Below are positions 1-7,584 of a stretch of 14,026 bases of DNA, piece after piece. The notes beneath the pieces are model-generated. The model did no database searches. It saw nothing but the letters and a program-made list of their open reading frames with translations, and was not told where the DNA came from. The translations under genes were made by a program, and so were the position numbers. The stretch covers positions 1 through 14,026 of the forward strand of contig CALMIH010000009.1 in the NCBI GenBank assembly GCA_937864085.1, given 5' to 3'. Every line of letters starts with the position of its first letter. Position 1 is the stretch's first letter. Source of the stretch: an uncultured Chloroflexota bacterium (GTDB lineage: Bacteria; Chloroflexota; Limnocylindria; Limnocylindrales; Limnocylindraceae).

Positions 1-234
1 ACGCTTGAAGAGAGCGTTGAGGCTGGTGGATTCGGTGGTGCCGTTGTGGAGTCGCTGGCAGCACACGAAGCGGCAACTGGCCGCCGCGTCAAGGCCTCCA
101 TCGCCACGATCGGGATCCCTGCTGGCAGCTTCGTCGACCACGGCAGCGTTGCCGATCTCCGCACGCTGATCGGTCTTGACGAGGCTGGGATTGAGCGCCG
201 CATCCGAGCCGCCTGGAGCGCGCGCAACCAGTAA
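1..234 (+). CDS. dxs: 1-deoxy-D-xylulose-5-phosphate synthase, C-terminal end (partial)
   Basis: Only the last 77 codons are present; the gene enters from the left edge in frame 1 and stops with TAA at 232-234. The visible part is the transketolase C-terminal domain: it opens with TLEESVEAGGFGGAVVE, the usual 'EE...GGFG..V.E' segment of DXS, followed by IGIPAGSFVDHGS and a GLDEAGI stretch near the end, all typical of this family. DXS condenses pyruvate and glyceraldehyde-3-phosphate with thiamine diphosphate, the committed step of the MEP isoprenoid pathway in the cytoplasm. The catalytic N-terminal and pyrimidine-binding domains lie outside the window, so integrity cannot be judged. ispH, the last MEP enzyme, is about 8 kb downstream. 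Other transketolase-like enzymes share the fold, but the GGFG and GIPD-like motifs favour DXS. Confidence 0.9.
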   Translation, partial: TLEESVEAGGFGGAVVESLAAHEAATGRRVKASIATIGIPAGSFVDHGSVADLRTLIGLDEAGIERRIRAAWSARNQ

Positions 235-297
235 TTCCCGCCCCTCGCGGTGCCCCGCAGCCCCCTGCAGGGAACGCGAACGCTGATTCCCATGTGC

Positions 298-309
298 GAT
301 GATGTAGCC
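298..309 (+). promoter_or_regulatory. Possible leaderless promoter -10 box before nadK
   Basis: GATGAT at 298-303 ends exactly 6 bases before the ATG at 310. The same distance separates similar boxes from the starts of the M50 protease gene and ispH. No Shine-Dalgarno sequence is visible before this ATG, which suits a leaderless mRNA. I see no convincing -35 hexamer, and the match to TAnnnT is imperfect, so this is weak on its own. Confidence 0.3.
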
Positions 310-1143
310 ATGCGCCGCTTCGGTTTTGTCTATAACCCTACGAGCGATCTCGCCCTAGAGGCGTGGGATGAGGCCGCCGGGTGGTGCGCCGCCCACGGCA
401 TTGAGCACTGGGGCTTAGCCGCCGAGGAGCAGGAGGGCATTGCTAGAGCACTCCCTGGGAGCGAGGTGCTCTTCTCGCTTGGTGGTGACGGCACCTTCCT
501 CCGCGCAGCCGCCGCCGTTGCAGCGCACGGGGTCCCACTCCTTGGGGTAAACCTCGGGAAGATCGGTTTCCTCGCCCGCTCGGAGAGTTTTCAACTCGCG
601 ATGGCGCTACAGGCCTTCGCTGACGGCAAGTGGCGCCTCCAGGAGCGCATGGCGCTCAGCGCTGTGGTGCATCGCGTAAAGGGAACAACGCGAACCTTCA
701 CCGCGCTAAATGATGTGGTCGTTGCGCGAGGGCGCCTTCCGCGCGTCGTGCGCCTTGATGTTGCGATCGGCAAAAGCCACCTTGCCACCTACATCGCCGA
801 TGGCGTGGTGATCTCGTCACCAACCGGCTCAACTGGCTACTCCTTCTCCGCTGGCGGACCGATCCTTGATCCAGTCAGCCGCAACATCATCGTCACGCCG
901 ATCGCTGCATACCTTGCAACCGTTCGCTCAGTTGTTGTCCCTGGAGAGCAGAGCGTCACCTGCACGGTTGTTGCGGGGGAGGAGGCGGTCATCTCAATTG
1001 ATGGTTGGATCGACGAGCCGCTTGAACCTGGCGATCGTGTGACGGTAACGGCAGCGGCGGCCACCATTCGCTTTGCCGAGCTCGACGGACTTGCACCCTT
1101 CTGGGACCTTGTGCGCCAGAAGGTTGACCTCCTTCCGCGGTGA
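310..1143 (+). CDS. nadK: NAD kinase
   Basis: ATP- (or polyphosphate-) dependent kinase that phosphorylates NAD to NADP in the cytoplasm. With the ATG at 310 the protein has 277 residues, usual for bacterial NadK, and begins MRRFGFVYNP, matching the family's first beta strand. The catalytic GGDG motif is at residues 58-61, followed by LGVNLGKIGFLA (78-89), the NDVV segment (134-137), and the NAD-binding stretch DGVVISSPTGSTGYSFSAGG (164-183). Upstream in-frame starts (GTG at 250, ATG at 292) would add poorly conserved residues, so 310 is preferred. Its stop overlaps the GTG of recN by 4 bases. Adjacency of nadK and recN is common in bacteria. Gap to dxs is 75 bases and holds a 10-base palindrome CCCTGCAGGG but no clear terminator. 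Confidence 0.95.
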   Translation: MRRFGFVYNPTSDLALEAWDEAAGWCAAHGIEHWGLAAEEQEGIARALPGSEVLFSLGGDGTFLRAAAAVAAHGVPLLGVNLGKIGFLARSESFQLAMALQAFADGKWRLQERMALSAVVHRVKGTTRTFTALNDVVVARGRLPRVVRLDVAIGKSHLATYIADGVVISSPTGSTGYSFSAGGPILDPVSRNIIVTPIAAYLATVRSVVVPGEQSVTCTVVAGEEAVISIDGWIDEPLEPGDRVTVTAAAATIRFAELDGLAPFWDLVRQKVDLLPR

Positions 1144-2834
1144 GTGCGGCGAAGGGTAGCGCGGTGGGCGGCTCACAGATTCGTGAGCTTGGCGTTGCTG
1201 GGCTCGCCATTATTGATGCCGTACGCGTAGAGTTCGGTCCCGGCCTCACCGTCCTGACGGGCGAGACGGGCGCCGGAAAGAGTCTCATCGTGGATGCCCT
1301 TGCTCTGGCACGTGGCGCGCGTGCAGATGCTGGAGCGATTCGTACTGGTGAGGATCGGTTGCGAGTCGACCTCCTGATGAGCGGCGAAGGCGGCGAACAG
1401 ATCATCGTGCGCGAAGTTCACGCGGAGGGGCGTTCGGTGGCGCGCATCGATGATGAACTCGTCACGATCGGACGACTCGCCGCCGAGGTGGCACCACGCA
1501 TTGAAATCCACGGCCAACATGATCAGCAGCGGCTCGGTGATCGATCCCGTCAGCGCGATCTGCTTGATCGCTGGTCAAAGAGCTTTGCACTTCGTGAAGA
1601 GATTGGGACACTCGTTGAGGCGCGGGCGAGCCTTCTGAGCGAGTTTGAGGCGCTCGGCGGTGACGATGCTCGCCGTGAGGCGCTGCTGGTTATTGCGCGC
1701 GCTGAACGTGACGATCTGTTCGCTGCGGCGGTTGAGCCTGGTGAGGGGGGGCGGCTTCGCGAAGAGTTGCGTCGCGCATCCAGTGGCGACCGTATTGAGA
1801 CGCTCCGTGGCGAGATCCTTGAGCTCCTTGATGGAGATGATGCGGGGATGCGGGGCCAATCGCGCCTTTTGGACCGCACGGCGGGGGAGCTGCGCAAGCT
1901 GGACGAGGGTGCGGCGGCACTAGCAGAGCGGATCAGCGCACTAGCGATTGAGATTGATGACCTTGCACGCGACGTTGCTGGACGTGGCGCCGCCGAGGCG
2001 CCGGCGCGTCCAGTTGCAGAAATTGAGGAGCGACTCGGCCTGATCCTCTCGCTTGAGCGAAGGTTCCGCACCGATGAGAACGGTCTTGCTGAAGCGCTGG
2101 AGCGCGCCGCTGAAGAAGTGCAACGACTTGAGGGGGCGGCAACCCGTCAGGGGGCAATTACCAAGGAACGTGCCGAACTTGCGGTGCAGATCGGCACGAT
2201 GGCGCTGACGTTGCGTGCTGCAAGAACTGCAGGGGTGAGCAGCTTGAAGAAGGCGGTGAACACAGCGCTCAGCGCGCTTGCCCTGCCGCCCACGTTTGAG
2301 ATTGACCTCCAACCACGCCGTGGCGGGGGCGACGATCCACTTGTTGATGGTGTGTCGTGCCTGGTGGATCGCAGTGGCGGAGATGAGGTTGAGTATCTCT
2401 TCGCGCCAAACGCTGGTGAGCCCGCCGCCCCCATCGCGAAGATTGCCTCTGGTGGTGAGTTGAGTCGTGTCTCCCTCGCGTTGGAAGAGGCGCTCAGTGA
2501 CGCAAGTGAGGGACGGACACTGATCTTTGATGAGATTGATGCTGGGCTCGGTGGGCGAGCGGGTGAGACGCTCGGTCGTAGCCTGAAGCGCATCGCCACG
2601 CAACATCAGGTCCTCTGTGTCACCCACCTTCCGCAAGTTGCGGCGCAAGCTGATGTGCACCTGCATGTGTCGAAGCGCGAGGAGGGTGGACGAACCATTA
2701 CGCAGGTGCGACGCCTCTCCGATGCTGAGCGAGTCGCTGAGCTCGCCTCAATGCTTGCTGGAGATGGCGCTGGGAGTGGTGCCGAGGCTGCGGCACGCGA
2801 GCTACTGGTGAAGGCGGGCCGCAACGGATCATGA
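1140..2834 (+). CDS. recN: DNA repair protein RecN
   Basis: SMC-like ATPase that acts on DNA with double-strand breaks and promotes recombinational repair together with RecA. 564 residues, normal for RecN. Walker A is GETGAGKS at residues 41-48; HGQHDQQ at 124-130 is a RecN hallmark; the middle (about 150-400) is rich in Glu, Arg, Leu and Ala, as expected for the coiled-coil arms; the ABC signature is ASGGELS at 436-442; Walker B is IFDEIDAGLGG with D464 and E465; the switch region is VTHLPQVAAQAD from 494. The GTG start at 1140 overlaps the nadK stop by 4 bases (GTGA), implying translational coupling, and the stop overlaps the ATG of the next gene in the same way. A run of seven G at 1745-1751 lies in frame and does not break the gene. 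Confidence 0.97.
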   Translation: MSAAKGSAVGGSQIRELGVAGLAIIDAVRVEFGPGLTVLTGETGAGKSLIVDALALARGARADAGAIRTGEDRLRVDLLMSGEGGEQIIVREVHAEGRSVARIDDELVTIGRLAAEVAPRIEIHGQHDQQRLGDRSRQRDLLDRWSKSFALREEIGTLVEARASLLSEFEALGGDDARREALLVIARAERDDLFAAAVEPGEGGRLREELRRASSGDRIETLRGEILELLDGDDAGMRGQSRLLDRTAGELRKLDEGAAALAERISALAIEIDDLARDVAGRGAAEAPARPVAEIEERLGLILSLERRFRTDENGLAEALERAAEEVQRLEGAATRQGAITKERAELAVQIGTMALTLRAARTAGVSSLKKAVNTALSALALPPTFEIDLQPRRGGGDDPLVDGVSCLVDRSGGDEVEYLFAPNAGEPAAPIAKIASGGELSRVSLALEEALSDASEGRTLIFDEIDAGLGGRAGETLGRSLKRIATQHQVLCVTHLPQVAAQADVHLHVSKREEGGRTITQVRRLSDAERVAELASMLAGDGAGSGAEAAARELLVKAGRNGS

Positions 2835-3772
2835 GCGGCACGGCGTCGAGTAGCCAGCTCGATCGCATCATTGCGTCGTGTCTCGTCTACCTCAGCGTGG
2901 AGCGGAACCTCTCACCGCGCACGCTGGAGGCCTACCGTGGCGACTACCGCTCGTTCGCCGCCTCGCTCGGTGCGGGAGATGCCTGGCGCAACGATGCAAA
3001 GGCGGCGCAGGAGTGGCTGGCCGATGCGAACGTTGCCGTCGCCACCAAGCGTCGCCGCGCCGCAGCGCTCCGTGTCCTCTACCGATTTGCAGAGGGGGAG
3101 GGTGAGCTGACGCGGTCGCTGAGTGGCGAGATTGACCTGCCGCGCACACGACGCAACCTGCCGGCTGTGCTGCGACCAGACGAAGTGGAACGACTCCTTG
3201 TAGCGCTCGCCGCCCCGCGCGATGTCAGCGAACTCGCTGCGGCTGACGCACAGCGCGCGCGCGCACTTGGTGAGCTGCTCTACGGATCTGGTGGTCGTGT
3301 CAGTGAGATCGTGGATCTCAATCTTGATGGGATTGATCTCGCTGAGGGGACAGTGCGACTTTTTGGTAAGGGACGGCGTGAACGGGTGGTCCCGATCGGA
3401 GAGCCGGCGGCTGATGCTGTGCGCGCGTATCTAGACGGAGGACGCGCCGCGCATGCTGGCGCTTCCGCTCGAAGCGGCGGCGCAGCACCTGAGCCATCGG
3501 CGCTCCTGCTGGCGCGTGGTGGCGCTCGCCTTCGCCGTGAGGCGGCGTGGACGACGATCCGAAGCGCCGCGAGCGCCGCTGGTCTTGGCAGGGAGATTCA
3601 CCCGCACACGTTGCGGCACTCGTTTGCGACGCACCTCCTTGATGGCGGCGCCGACCTTCGCGTGGTCCAAGAACTGCTCGGGCACGCCGATATCGCCACA
3701 ACGCAGCTCTACACGCACCTGCTCGGGAGCCACGTCCGCGACGCGTATAAGCGCGCCCACCCACGCGCCTAA
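2831..3772 (+). CDS. xerD: XerC/XerD-family tyrosine recombinase
   Basis: Tyrosine recombinase of the type that resolves chromosome dimers at dif sites near division. 313 residues. The N-terminal SAM-like DNA-binding domain covers about 10-100 (YLSVERNLSPRTLEAYRGDY). All catalytic residues are visible: R156 (LLYGSGGRVSEI), K180 (FGKGRRERVVPI), H259 and R262 (HPHTLRHSFATHLL), H285 (LLGHADIATTQ) and the nucleophile Y294 (LYTHL). An Ala/Gly/Ser-rich stretch at about 205-222 makes the loop after the catalytic lysine longer than in typical XerC/XerD. XerC and XerD cannot be told apart from the sequence alone; the position between recN and scpA, as in Mycobacterium, suggests xerD. It starts with ATG overlapping the recN stop (ATGA). 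An integron- or phage-type integrase is unlikely because of the housekeeping context. Confidence 0.9.
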   Translation: MSGTASSSQLDRIIASCLVYLSVERNLSPRTLEAYRGDYRSFAASLGAGDAWRNDAKAAQEWLADANVAVATKRRRAAALRVLYRFAEGEGELTRSLSGEIDLPRTRRNLPAVLRPDEVERLLVALAAPRDVSELAAADAQRARALGELLYGSGGRVSEIVDLNLDGIDLAEGTVRLFGKGRRERVVPIGEPAADAVRAYLDGGRAAHAGASARSGGAAPEPSALLLARGGARLRREAAWTTIRSAASAAGLGREIHPHTLRHSFATHLLDGGADLRVVQELLGHADIATTQLYTHLLGSHVRDAYKRAHPRA

Positions 3773-3776
3773 GCGA

Positions 3777-3788
3777 TAGGATTCGGGT
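3777..3788 (+). promoter_or_regulatory. Likely leaderless promoter -10 box for the M50 protease gene
   Basis: TAGGAT at 3777-3782 matches the TAnnnT pattern of -10 elements and ends exactly 6 bases before the ATG at 3789, so transcription would start at or near the A of the start codon. There is no Shine-Dalgarno motif here. It lies in the 16-base gap after the xerD stop. No clear -35 hexamer is seen. Confidence 0.45.
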
Positions 3789-4430
3789 ATGGACGCAGAG
3801 ACGATTGGTGCCCTTGCCGCAGCGGTACTTCTATTGATCCTTAGTTTTCCCGTTCATGAAGCGGCGCACGCCGCTATGGCGTGGCGGCTGGGCGATGGAC
3901 ATGCACGCGCCCTCGGCCGCGTTTCGCTTGATCCGCGTCGGCACATTGATCCACTCGGAGCCGGACTTCTGATCCTCTCTGCGATCTCTGGAGGCTGGAT
4001 AATCGGTTGGGCAAAGCCGACACCAGTGTTGCCTCAAAGTTTACGAGGCGGCGCTCTTGGATGGGCAACCGTGGCGCTCGCTGGACCAGCCAGCAACCTG
4101 CTCCTTGCCGTAGTGGTTGCAGGACTCTACCGCGTCCTTGAAGGCCCCTCGCTGCCAGATTTCATCGCCTTCCTCTTTGTGTATTTCACCTACTACAACG
4201 TGGCGCTTTTCTTTCTGAACCTGCTGCCGATCCCTCCGTTTGACGGACGCGCGGTCCTCGTTGGTCTGCTCGGGTTGCTCTCCCCACGGTTTGCTGATCA
4301 AGTAGAAGGGGCGAGCGCCTCACGCTTCGCCTTCCCGATCGTGATTGCGATCGTCTTCTTCACTCCGCTTGGCAGCATCCTCGGCAGCCTCAGCTTCGGC
4401 CTGACTGAACTCCTACTCGGCCCTTTATGA
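3789..4430 (+). CDS. Site-2 protease family (M50) membrane metalloprotease
   Basis: Polytopic membrane zinc protease of the short M50B type that cleaves substrates within the membrane; substrates are unknown here. 213 residues. The zinc site HEAAH is at residues 23-27, embedded in the first hydrophobic helix. GGWIIGWAKPTPV (68-80) is the GWAKP signature of this subfamily, and NLLPIPPFDG (144-153) supplies the third zinc ligand D152. Further hydrophobic segments lie at about 90-117, 124-143 and 180-205. No PDZ domain is present, so this is not a RseP/RasP-type protein but the compact form common in Actinomycetota, Chloroflexota and Firmicutes. It sits 16 bases after xerD and 75 bases before scpA, probably with its own promoter. 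Confidence 0.9.
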   Translation: MDAETIGALAAAVLLLILSFPVHEAAHAAMAWRLGDGHARALGRVSLDPRRHIDPLGAGLLILSAISGGWIIGWAKPTPVLPQSLRGGALGWATVALAGPASNLLLAVVVAGLYRVLEGPSLPDFIAFLFVYFTYYNVALFFLNLLPIPPFDGRAVLVGLLGLLSPRFADQVEGASASRFAFPIVIAIVFFTPLGSILGSLSFGLTELLLGPL

Positions 4431-4449
4431 GCGACGGCGCCTTCCCTGC

Positions 4450-4505
4450 CCCCACGAGTGGCGTGGGGCGCGTATCCTCTCACCTGAGGCGGGAGGGGGA
4501 GTGAG
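4450..4505 (+). promoter_or_regulatory. scpA upstream region: hairpin, -10-like box and Shine-Dalgarno
   Basis: The 75-base gap holds three signals. CCCCAC (4450-4455) and GTGGGG (4463-4468) can pair around a 7-base loop; no U-rich tail follows, so it is a weak terminator at best and may be an operator. TATCCT at 4473-4478 fits TAnnnT and would give a leader of about 20 bases. A purine-rich Shine-Dalgarno stretch GGGAGGGGGAG (4491-4501) precedes the ATG at 4506. Unlike the neighbouring leaderless-looking genes, scpA therefore seems to have a conventional leader. Confidence 0.4.
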
Positions 4506-5363
4506 ATGAACCGTTCGGTGATTGCAGAGGGCTTTGAGCTTCCGGATCCCGCCGTTGCCGATATTGAGGGGGTCGTCTTCCGCCGCGAGCAGGGGGGTCT
4601 CTTCGGTCGGACCCGCTCCTATGTGGCGCTTGGGGAGTTCAGCGGTCCATACGGTCTCCTCCTGGCGCTCATCGAGCGCGACGAACTTGATGTCTGCCGG
4701 GTTCCGCTCGCACCGTTCGCCGACGAGTTCCTCCGCTTCTTCGCGGAGATCCCTGACGATCGCCTAGAGACACTCTCAGCGTTCGTCTCGGTTGCAGCGC
4801 AGCTTATCGTGTTGAAGAGTCGCGCCCTCCTGCCTCGACCGATTGCGGCAGCGGCGCTTGAGGCGAACGATCTTGATGATGCTGACGACGCGGTTGATCT
4901 GCGTGCGCGCCTCGTGCGCTACCGCGTCTTCCGCGATGCTGCACGCGTGCTCGGCGATCGCATGCTGATGCCGCTCTGGCAGCGTGAGCAGCCGATCCGC
5001 CTCCTGCCACAGCCGAAGCCGGTCTTCACTGAGCCACTCGTCCCGGTGCAGTCCGACCCGCGTCGACTCGCTCGCGCGATGTCGAGGATTGCCGCTCGTC
5101 GGCGCCCACTCGCCGCGCTGGCGATGGCACCAGTTGGCCTGAAGGTTACTATTGGTGATCGGCTTGCTGCGATCCGTGAAGCGGTGCGGCTCAACGGACT
5201 TGTCGGCGTCGATTTGGAGACACTCCTCGGCGGGCGCAAGGATCGTTCGTTCATTGCGGTGACTTTCCTCGCCCTCCTGGAACTCTCAAAACGCCATGAA
5301 GTTGAGGTGAGCCAGCAGACTCTCTGGGGACCGATCATCATTACTGAGCGCGCGAGCGCATAG
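4506..5363 (+). CDS. scpA: Segregation and condensation protein A (ScpA kleisin)
   Basis: Kleisin subunit that links the heads of SMC and, with ScpB, forms the bacterial condensin that compacts and segregates chromosomes. 285 residues. The N-terminal kleisin region carries FSGPYGLLLALIERDELDV (45-63), the usual 'F.GPLDLLL.LI' segment, and SVAAQLIVLKSRALLP (95-110), the family's 'AA.LL.LKSR.LLP' motif. The C-terminal winged helix, which contacts the SMC head, is recognisable in the last 50 residues (KDRSFIAVTFLALLELSK and QQTLWGPIIIT). The middle, about 115-200, is variable as is usual. Start ATG 4506 has a strong purine-rich ribosome site. scpB follows after 31 bases and is very likely cotranscribed. 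Confidence 0.95.
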   Translation: MNRSVIAEGFELPDPAVADIEGVVFRREQGGLFGRTRSYVALGEFSGPYGLLLALIERDELDVCRVPLAPFADEFLRFFAEIPDDRLETLSAFVSVAAQLIVLKSRALLPRPIAAAALEANDLDDADDAVDLRARLVRYRVFRDAARVLGDRMLMPLWQREQPIRLLPQPKPVFTEPLVPVQSDPRRLARAMSRIAARRRPLAALAMAPVGLKVTIGDRLAAIREAVRLNGLVGVDLETLLGGRKDRSFIAVTFLALLELSKRHEVEVSQQTLWGPIIITERASA

Positions 5364-5394
5364 CGAGCGAGCGACCTATGCAAGAGGGGGAGCG

Positions 5395-6057
5395 ATGAGC
5401 GACGAGAAGCGCCAGGCGAAGGTGAACCTCCCTGAGCGGACACACCCCGCAACCGCAGCGGACCTTGAGGCACTCCTCTTCGTTGTTGATCGTCCTCTGA
5501 CGCGCAAGGAGGCGGCGAAGCTGCTCGAGGCGGATCGCGTCGCGTTCGACCGACTAGTCACGGAACTACAGAAGAGCCTCACCAGCCGCGGGATCACCCT
5601 GCTGACGCACGGCGATGAGCTGCAGCTGACGAGTGGACCAGAGCAGGCGCGCGCCGTGTTGGCATGGATCGGCACCGGTGGATCCGATATGACCGCCGCC
5701 CCACTAGAGACGCTCACCGTGATTGCCTATCGCCAACCGGTGACGAAGGCGGGGATTGAAGAGATTCGCGGCGTTGATGCCGATTACGGCCTTCGCGTCC
5801 TGCTAGAGCGGGGCCTTATTGAAGAGGTTGATCGCCTTGATACTGCTGGGCGCCCGCACCGTTACGCAACAACGCTCGAGTTCTTGCGGAAGTTTGGACT
5901 CTCTTCGCTGACCGATCTCCCCGCACTTGACGGGGATGCCGAGTCACTCCTTCATCTGCAACTCGCCAGCGAAGCGCCAGGTGGTAGGGGGGCGGCGGAT
6001 ACGGACGACGAGAAAGGGCCAAGTTCGCCAGCTGGCGAAGGAGCACTCGCTGACTGA
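5395..6057 (+). CDS. scpB: Segregation and condensation protein B (ScpB)
   Basis: Partner of ScpA in the SMC-ScpAB condensin; forms dimers of tandem winged-helix domains. 220 residues. The N-terminal domain starts near ADLEALLFVVDRPLTRKEAAKLL (22-44). The most conserved block, LETLTVIAYRQPVTKAGIEEIRGVD (104-128), is nearly identical to the family consensus, and GRPHRYATTLEFLRKFGLSS (152-171) is the second signature. The last 40 residues are Gly/Asp/Glu-rich and likely disordered. The ATG at 5395 is preferred over an ATG at 5378 because GAGGGGGAG at 5384-5392 sits just before it. The 3' end overlaps the probable rluB start. Confidence 0.95.
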   Translation: MSDEKRQAKVNLPERTHPATAADLEALLFVVDRPLTRKEAAKLLEADRVAFDRLVTELQKSLTSRGITLLTHGDELQLTSGPEQARAVLAWIGTGGSDMTAAPLETLTVIAYRQPVTKAGIEEIRGVDADYGLRVLLERGLIEEVDRLDTAGRPHRYATTLEFLRKFGLSSLTDLPALDGDAESLLHLQLASEAPGGRGAADTDDEKGPSSPAGEGALAD

Positions 6058-6877
6058 CCTCATCCGCGTCAACGTCCTCGTTGCCGAACGCTCTGGACTC
6101 TCCCGCCGCGGCGCAGACGCTGCGATCGCTGCGCAGCGTGTCACGAGCGCTGGGCGAAAGGTAGAGCTCGGCGAGCGCTTTGAGCCCTCAACGCCACTCG
6201 AGCTTGACGGAGAGTCGTTACAGGCTCGTAGCGCAATCGTAGTCGACACGAGCGATCCACTCGGTGGCGCCGAACTCCTCGCTTGGCATAAGCCGTGGGG
6301 GGTGACCACCACACACGCCGATCCACACGCTGAGATCACGTTGCCGCAGGCGCTGACGCCGCTCTTTGGCGAGGAGCGCGCGACGCGCATGCTCTCTATT
6401 GGCCGTCTCGACCGTGAGAGTGAGGGGCTGCTCCTGCTGACGCCAGAGCGCCGACTCGTCTCACCAATTGCACATCCACGCGCTGGGCTGCAGCGCGGGT
6501 ACGCGGTGATGTGTGACCAGCCGCTCGGTCACGCAGAGCAGACACGACTCCGCGCGGGCATTCGCCTCACAGATGGCTGGGCGCGTGCGCTTGATGCGCG
6601 CGACATTCGACCAGAAGACCAACTCCCAGCGGATGTGCTTGATGACGGGTCCGATCCCGCACAGTGGAGCTACATCGCACTCGGCGAAGGGCGCCACCAT
6701 GAGGTTCGCCGTCTCTACGGCGCAATTAGTCGACCGGTCCGCCGCCTGATCCGCATCTCCTTTGGCCCCGTCCATCTGGCGGGCATCCAGGTTGGCGCAT
6801 CACGGCCGCTTGAGGCAGACGAGCGTAGTGAGCTCGGCAGCATCCTCCTTGCGGTCGGCAGCCGCGCTGCGGGCTGA
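6050..6877 (+). CDS. rluB: Pseudouridine synthase, RluB/RsuA family
   Basis: Converts a uridine in rRNA (23S in RluB) to pseudouridine. The order is an S4 RNA-binding domain (residues about 4-45, IRVNVLVAERSGLSRRGADA), then the catalytic domain with AWHKPWGVTTTH (78-89), the catalytic aspartate D121 in GRLDRESEGLLLLT, and the C-terminal motif EGRHHEVRRLYGA. The start is uncertain. The S4 domain begins immediately after residue 4 if translation begins at CTG 6050, which has an ideal AAGGAG ribosome site (6038-6043) 6 bases away. Canonical starts exist only further upstream inside scpB (GTG 5981, ATG 5936, TTG 5927), and would add 23-41 non-conserved residues. The placement after scpAB and before cmk is conserved in Actinomycetota and others. 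Product is confident; start is inferred. Confidence 0.88.
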   Translation: MTDLIRVNVLVAERSGLSRRGADAAIAAQRVTSAGRKVELGERFEPSTPLELDGESLQARSAIVVDTSDPLGGAELLAWHKPWGVTTTHADPHAEITLPQALTPLFGEERATRMLSIGRLDRESEGLLLLTPERRLVSPIAHPRAGLQRGYAVMCDQPLGHAEQTRLRAGIRLTDGWARALDARDIRPEDQLPADVLDDGSDPAQWSYIALGEGRHHEVRRLYGAISRPVRRLIRISFGPVHLAGIQVGASRPLEADERSELGSILLAVGSRAAG

Positions 6878-6890
6878 TCCGAGTGCGACG

Positions 6891-7577
6891 ATGACGCAGG
6901 TTGCGATCGACGGGCCCGCCTCAAGTGGGAAGAGCAGCGTCGGGACGCGGGTTGCGGCAGAGCTCGGCTACGGCTTCCTTGATACTGGGCTGCTCTATCG
7001 CGCCGTCACGCGCGCAGCGCTCGATGCGGGCGCGAAGCTCGATGGTCTAGCAAGCGCGGACAAGTTGAGTACGGCGCAGATTGAGCAGGTGGTGCAGCTC
7101 GCGCACCTTACCGACGTTGACCTTGAGAGCGGCGGTGCCTCAATCATTGTTGATGACCGAAACTTTGCTGCGAGCGAGCTCGAGAGCGAGGCGGTTGAGC
7201 GGGCGGTGGCTGCCGTCGCTGCCGTCGCAGATGTGCGTGCCGCACTGCGCACGATTCAGCGTGAGATCGCAATGCGCGGCGGTGTGGTCTTGGCTGGGCG
7301 AGATATTGGAACCGTTGTCTATCCAGAGGCGCGCCATAAGTTCTTCCTTGACGCTTCTGCTGAGGCGAGGGCGCTGCGTCGGGCGCTGCAGCGTGGGTAT
7401 GCGGCGGGATCAGCTGAACATCACGAGGCGCTGCGGAGCCTTGTGGCACGTGATCAGGAGGATCGCACGCGAGCCGTTGCGCCACTTCGCGCCGCCGACG
7501 ATGCGCAGGTCATTCTGACCGACGATCTTGGCCTCACCGACGTAGTGGAACTGATCGTGCGCCAGGTTCGTCGCTAG
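6891..7577 (+). CDS. cmk: (d)CMP kinase
   Basis: Phosphorylates CMP and dCMP with ATP to the diphosphates, feeding nucleotide and CDP-lipid synthesis. 228 residues from ATG 6891, normal for Cmk. The P-loop GPASSGKS is at 8-15; FLDTGLLYRAVT (29-40) is the conserved NMP-binding segment; GRDIGTVVYP (136-145) is the family signature; RDQEDRTRAVAPL (188-200) is the lid with its arginines. An upstream in-frame start would run deep into rluB and precede the first beta strand, so 6891 is chosen. It lies 13 bases after rluB and 7 bases before the acyltransferase, consistent with one transcript. Confidence 0.95.
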   Translation: MTQVAIDGPASSGKSSVGTRVAAELGYGFLDTGLLYRAVTRAALDAGAKLDGLASADKLSTAQIEQVVQLAHLTDVDLESGGASIIVDDRNFAASELESEAVERAVAAVAAVADVRAALRTIQREIAMRGGVVLAGRDIGTVVYPEARHKFFLDASAEARALRRALQRGYAAGSAEHHEALRSLVARDQEDRTRAVAPLRAADDAQVILTDDLGLTDVVELIVRQVRR

Positions 7578-7584
7578 CGCGCAG

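Noticed and set aside
257..275. Palindrome CCCTGCAGGG between dxs and nadK
   Set aside because: Too short and without a U-rich tail to be a terminator; may be chance in GC-rich DNA.
1745..1751. Run of seven G inside recN
   Set aside because: Could suggest phase variation or a frameshift, but the frame is open on both sides and the protein aligns to RecN through this point.
989..2666. Long open frames on the - strand across nadK and recN (for example 989-1405, 1550-2071, 1941-2666)
   Set aside because: They lie antisense to genes with complete conserved motifs, have Arg/Ser-rich compositions typical of GC-rich shadow frames, and match no family I recognise.
2831..3772. Phage or island integrase
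   Set aside because: The protein has the Xer-type layout and sits in a chain of overlapping core genes, with no att-like repeats or phage genes nearby.
5346..5376. Repeated GAGCG units around the scpA stop codon
   Set aside because: A few short, imperfect copies partly inside the coding end of scpA; no sign of an ordered tandem array.
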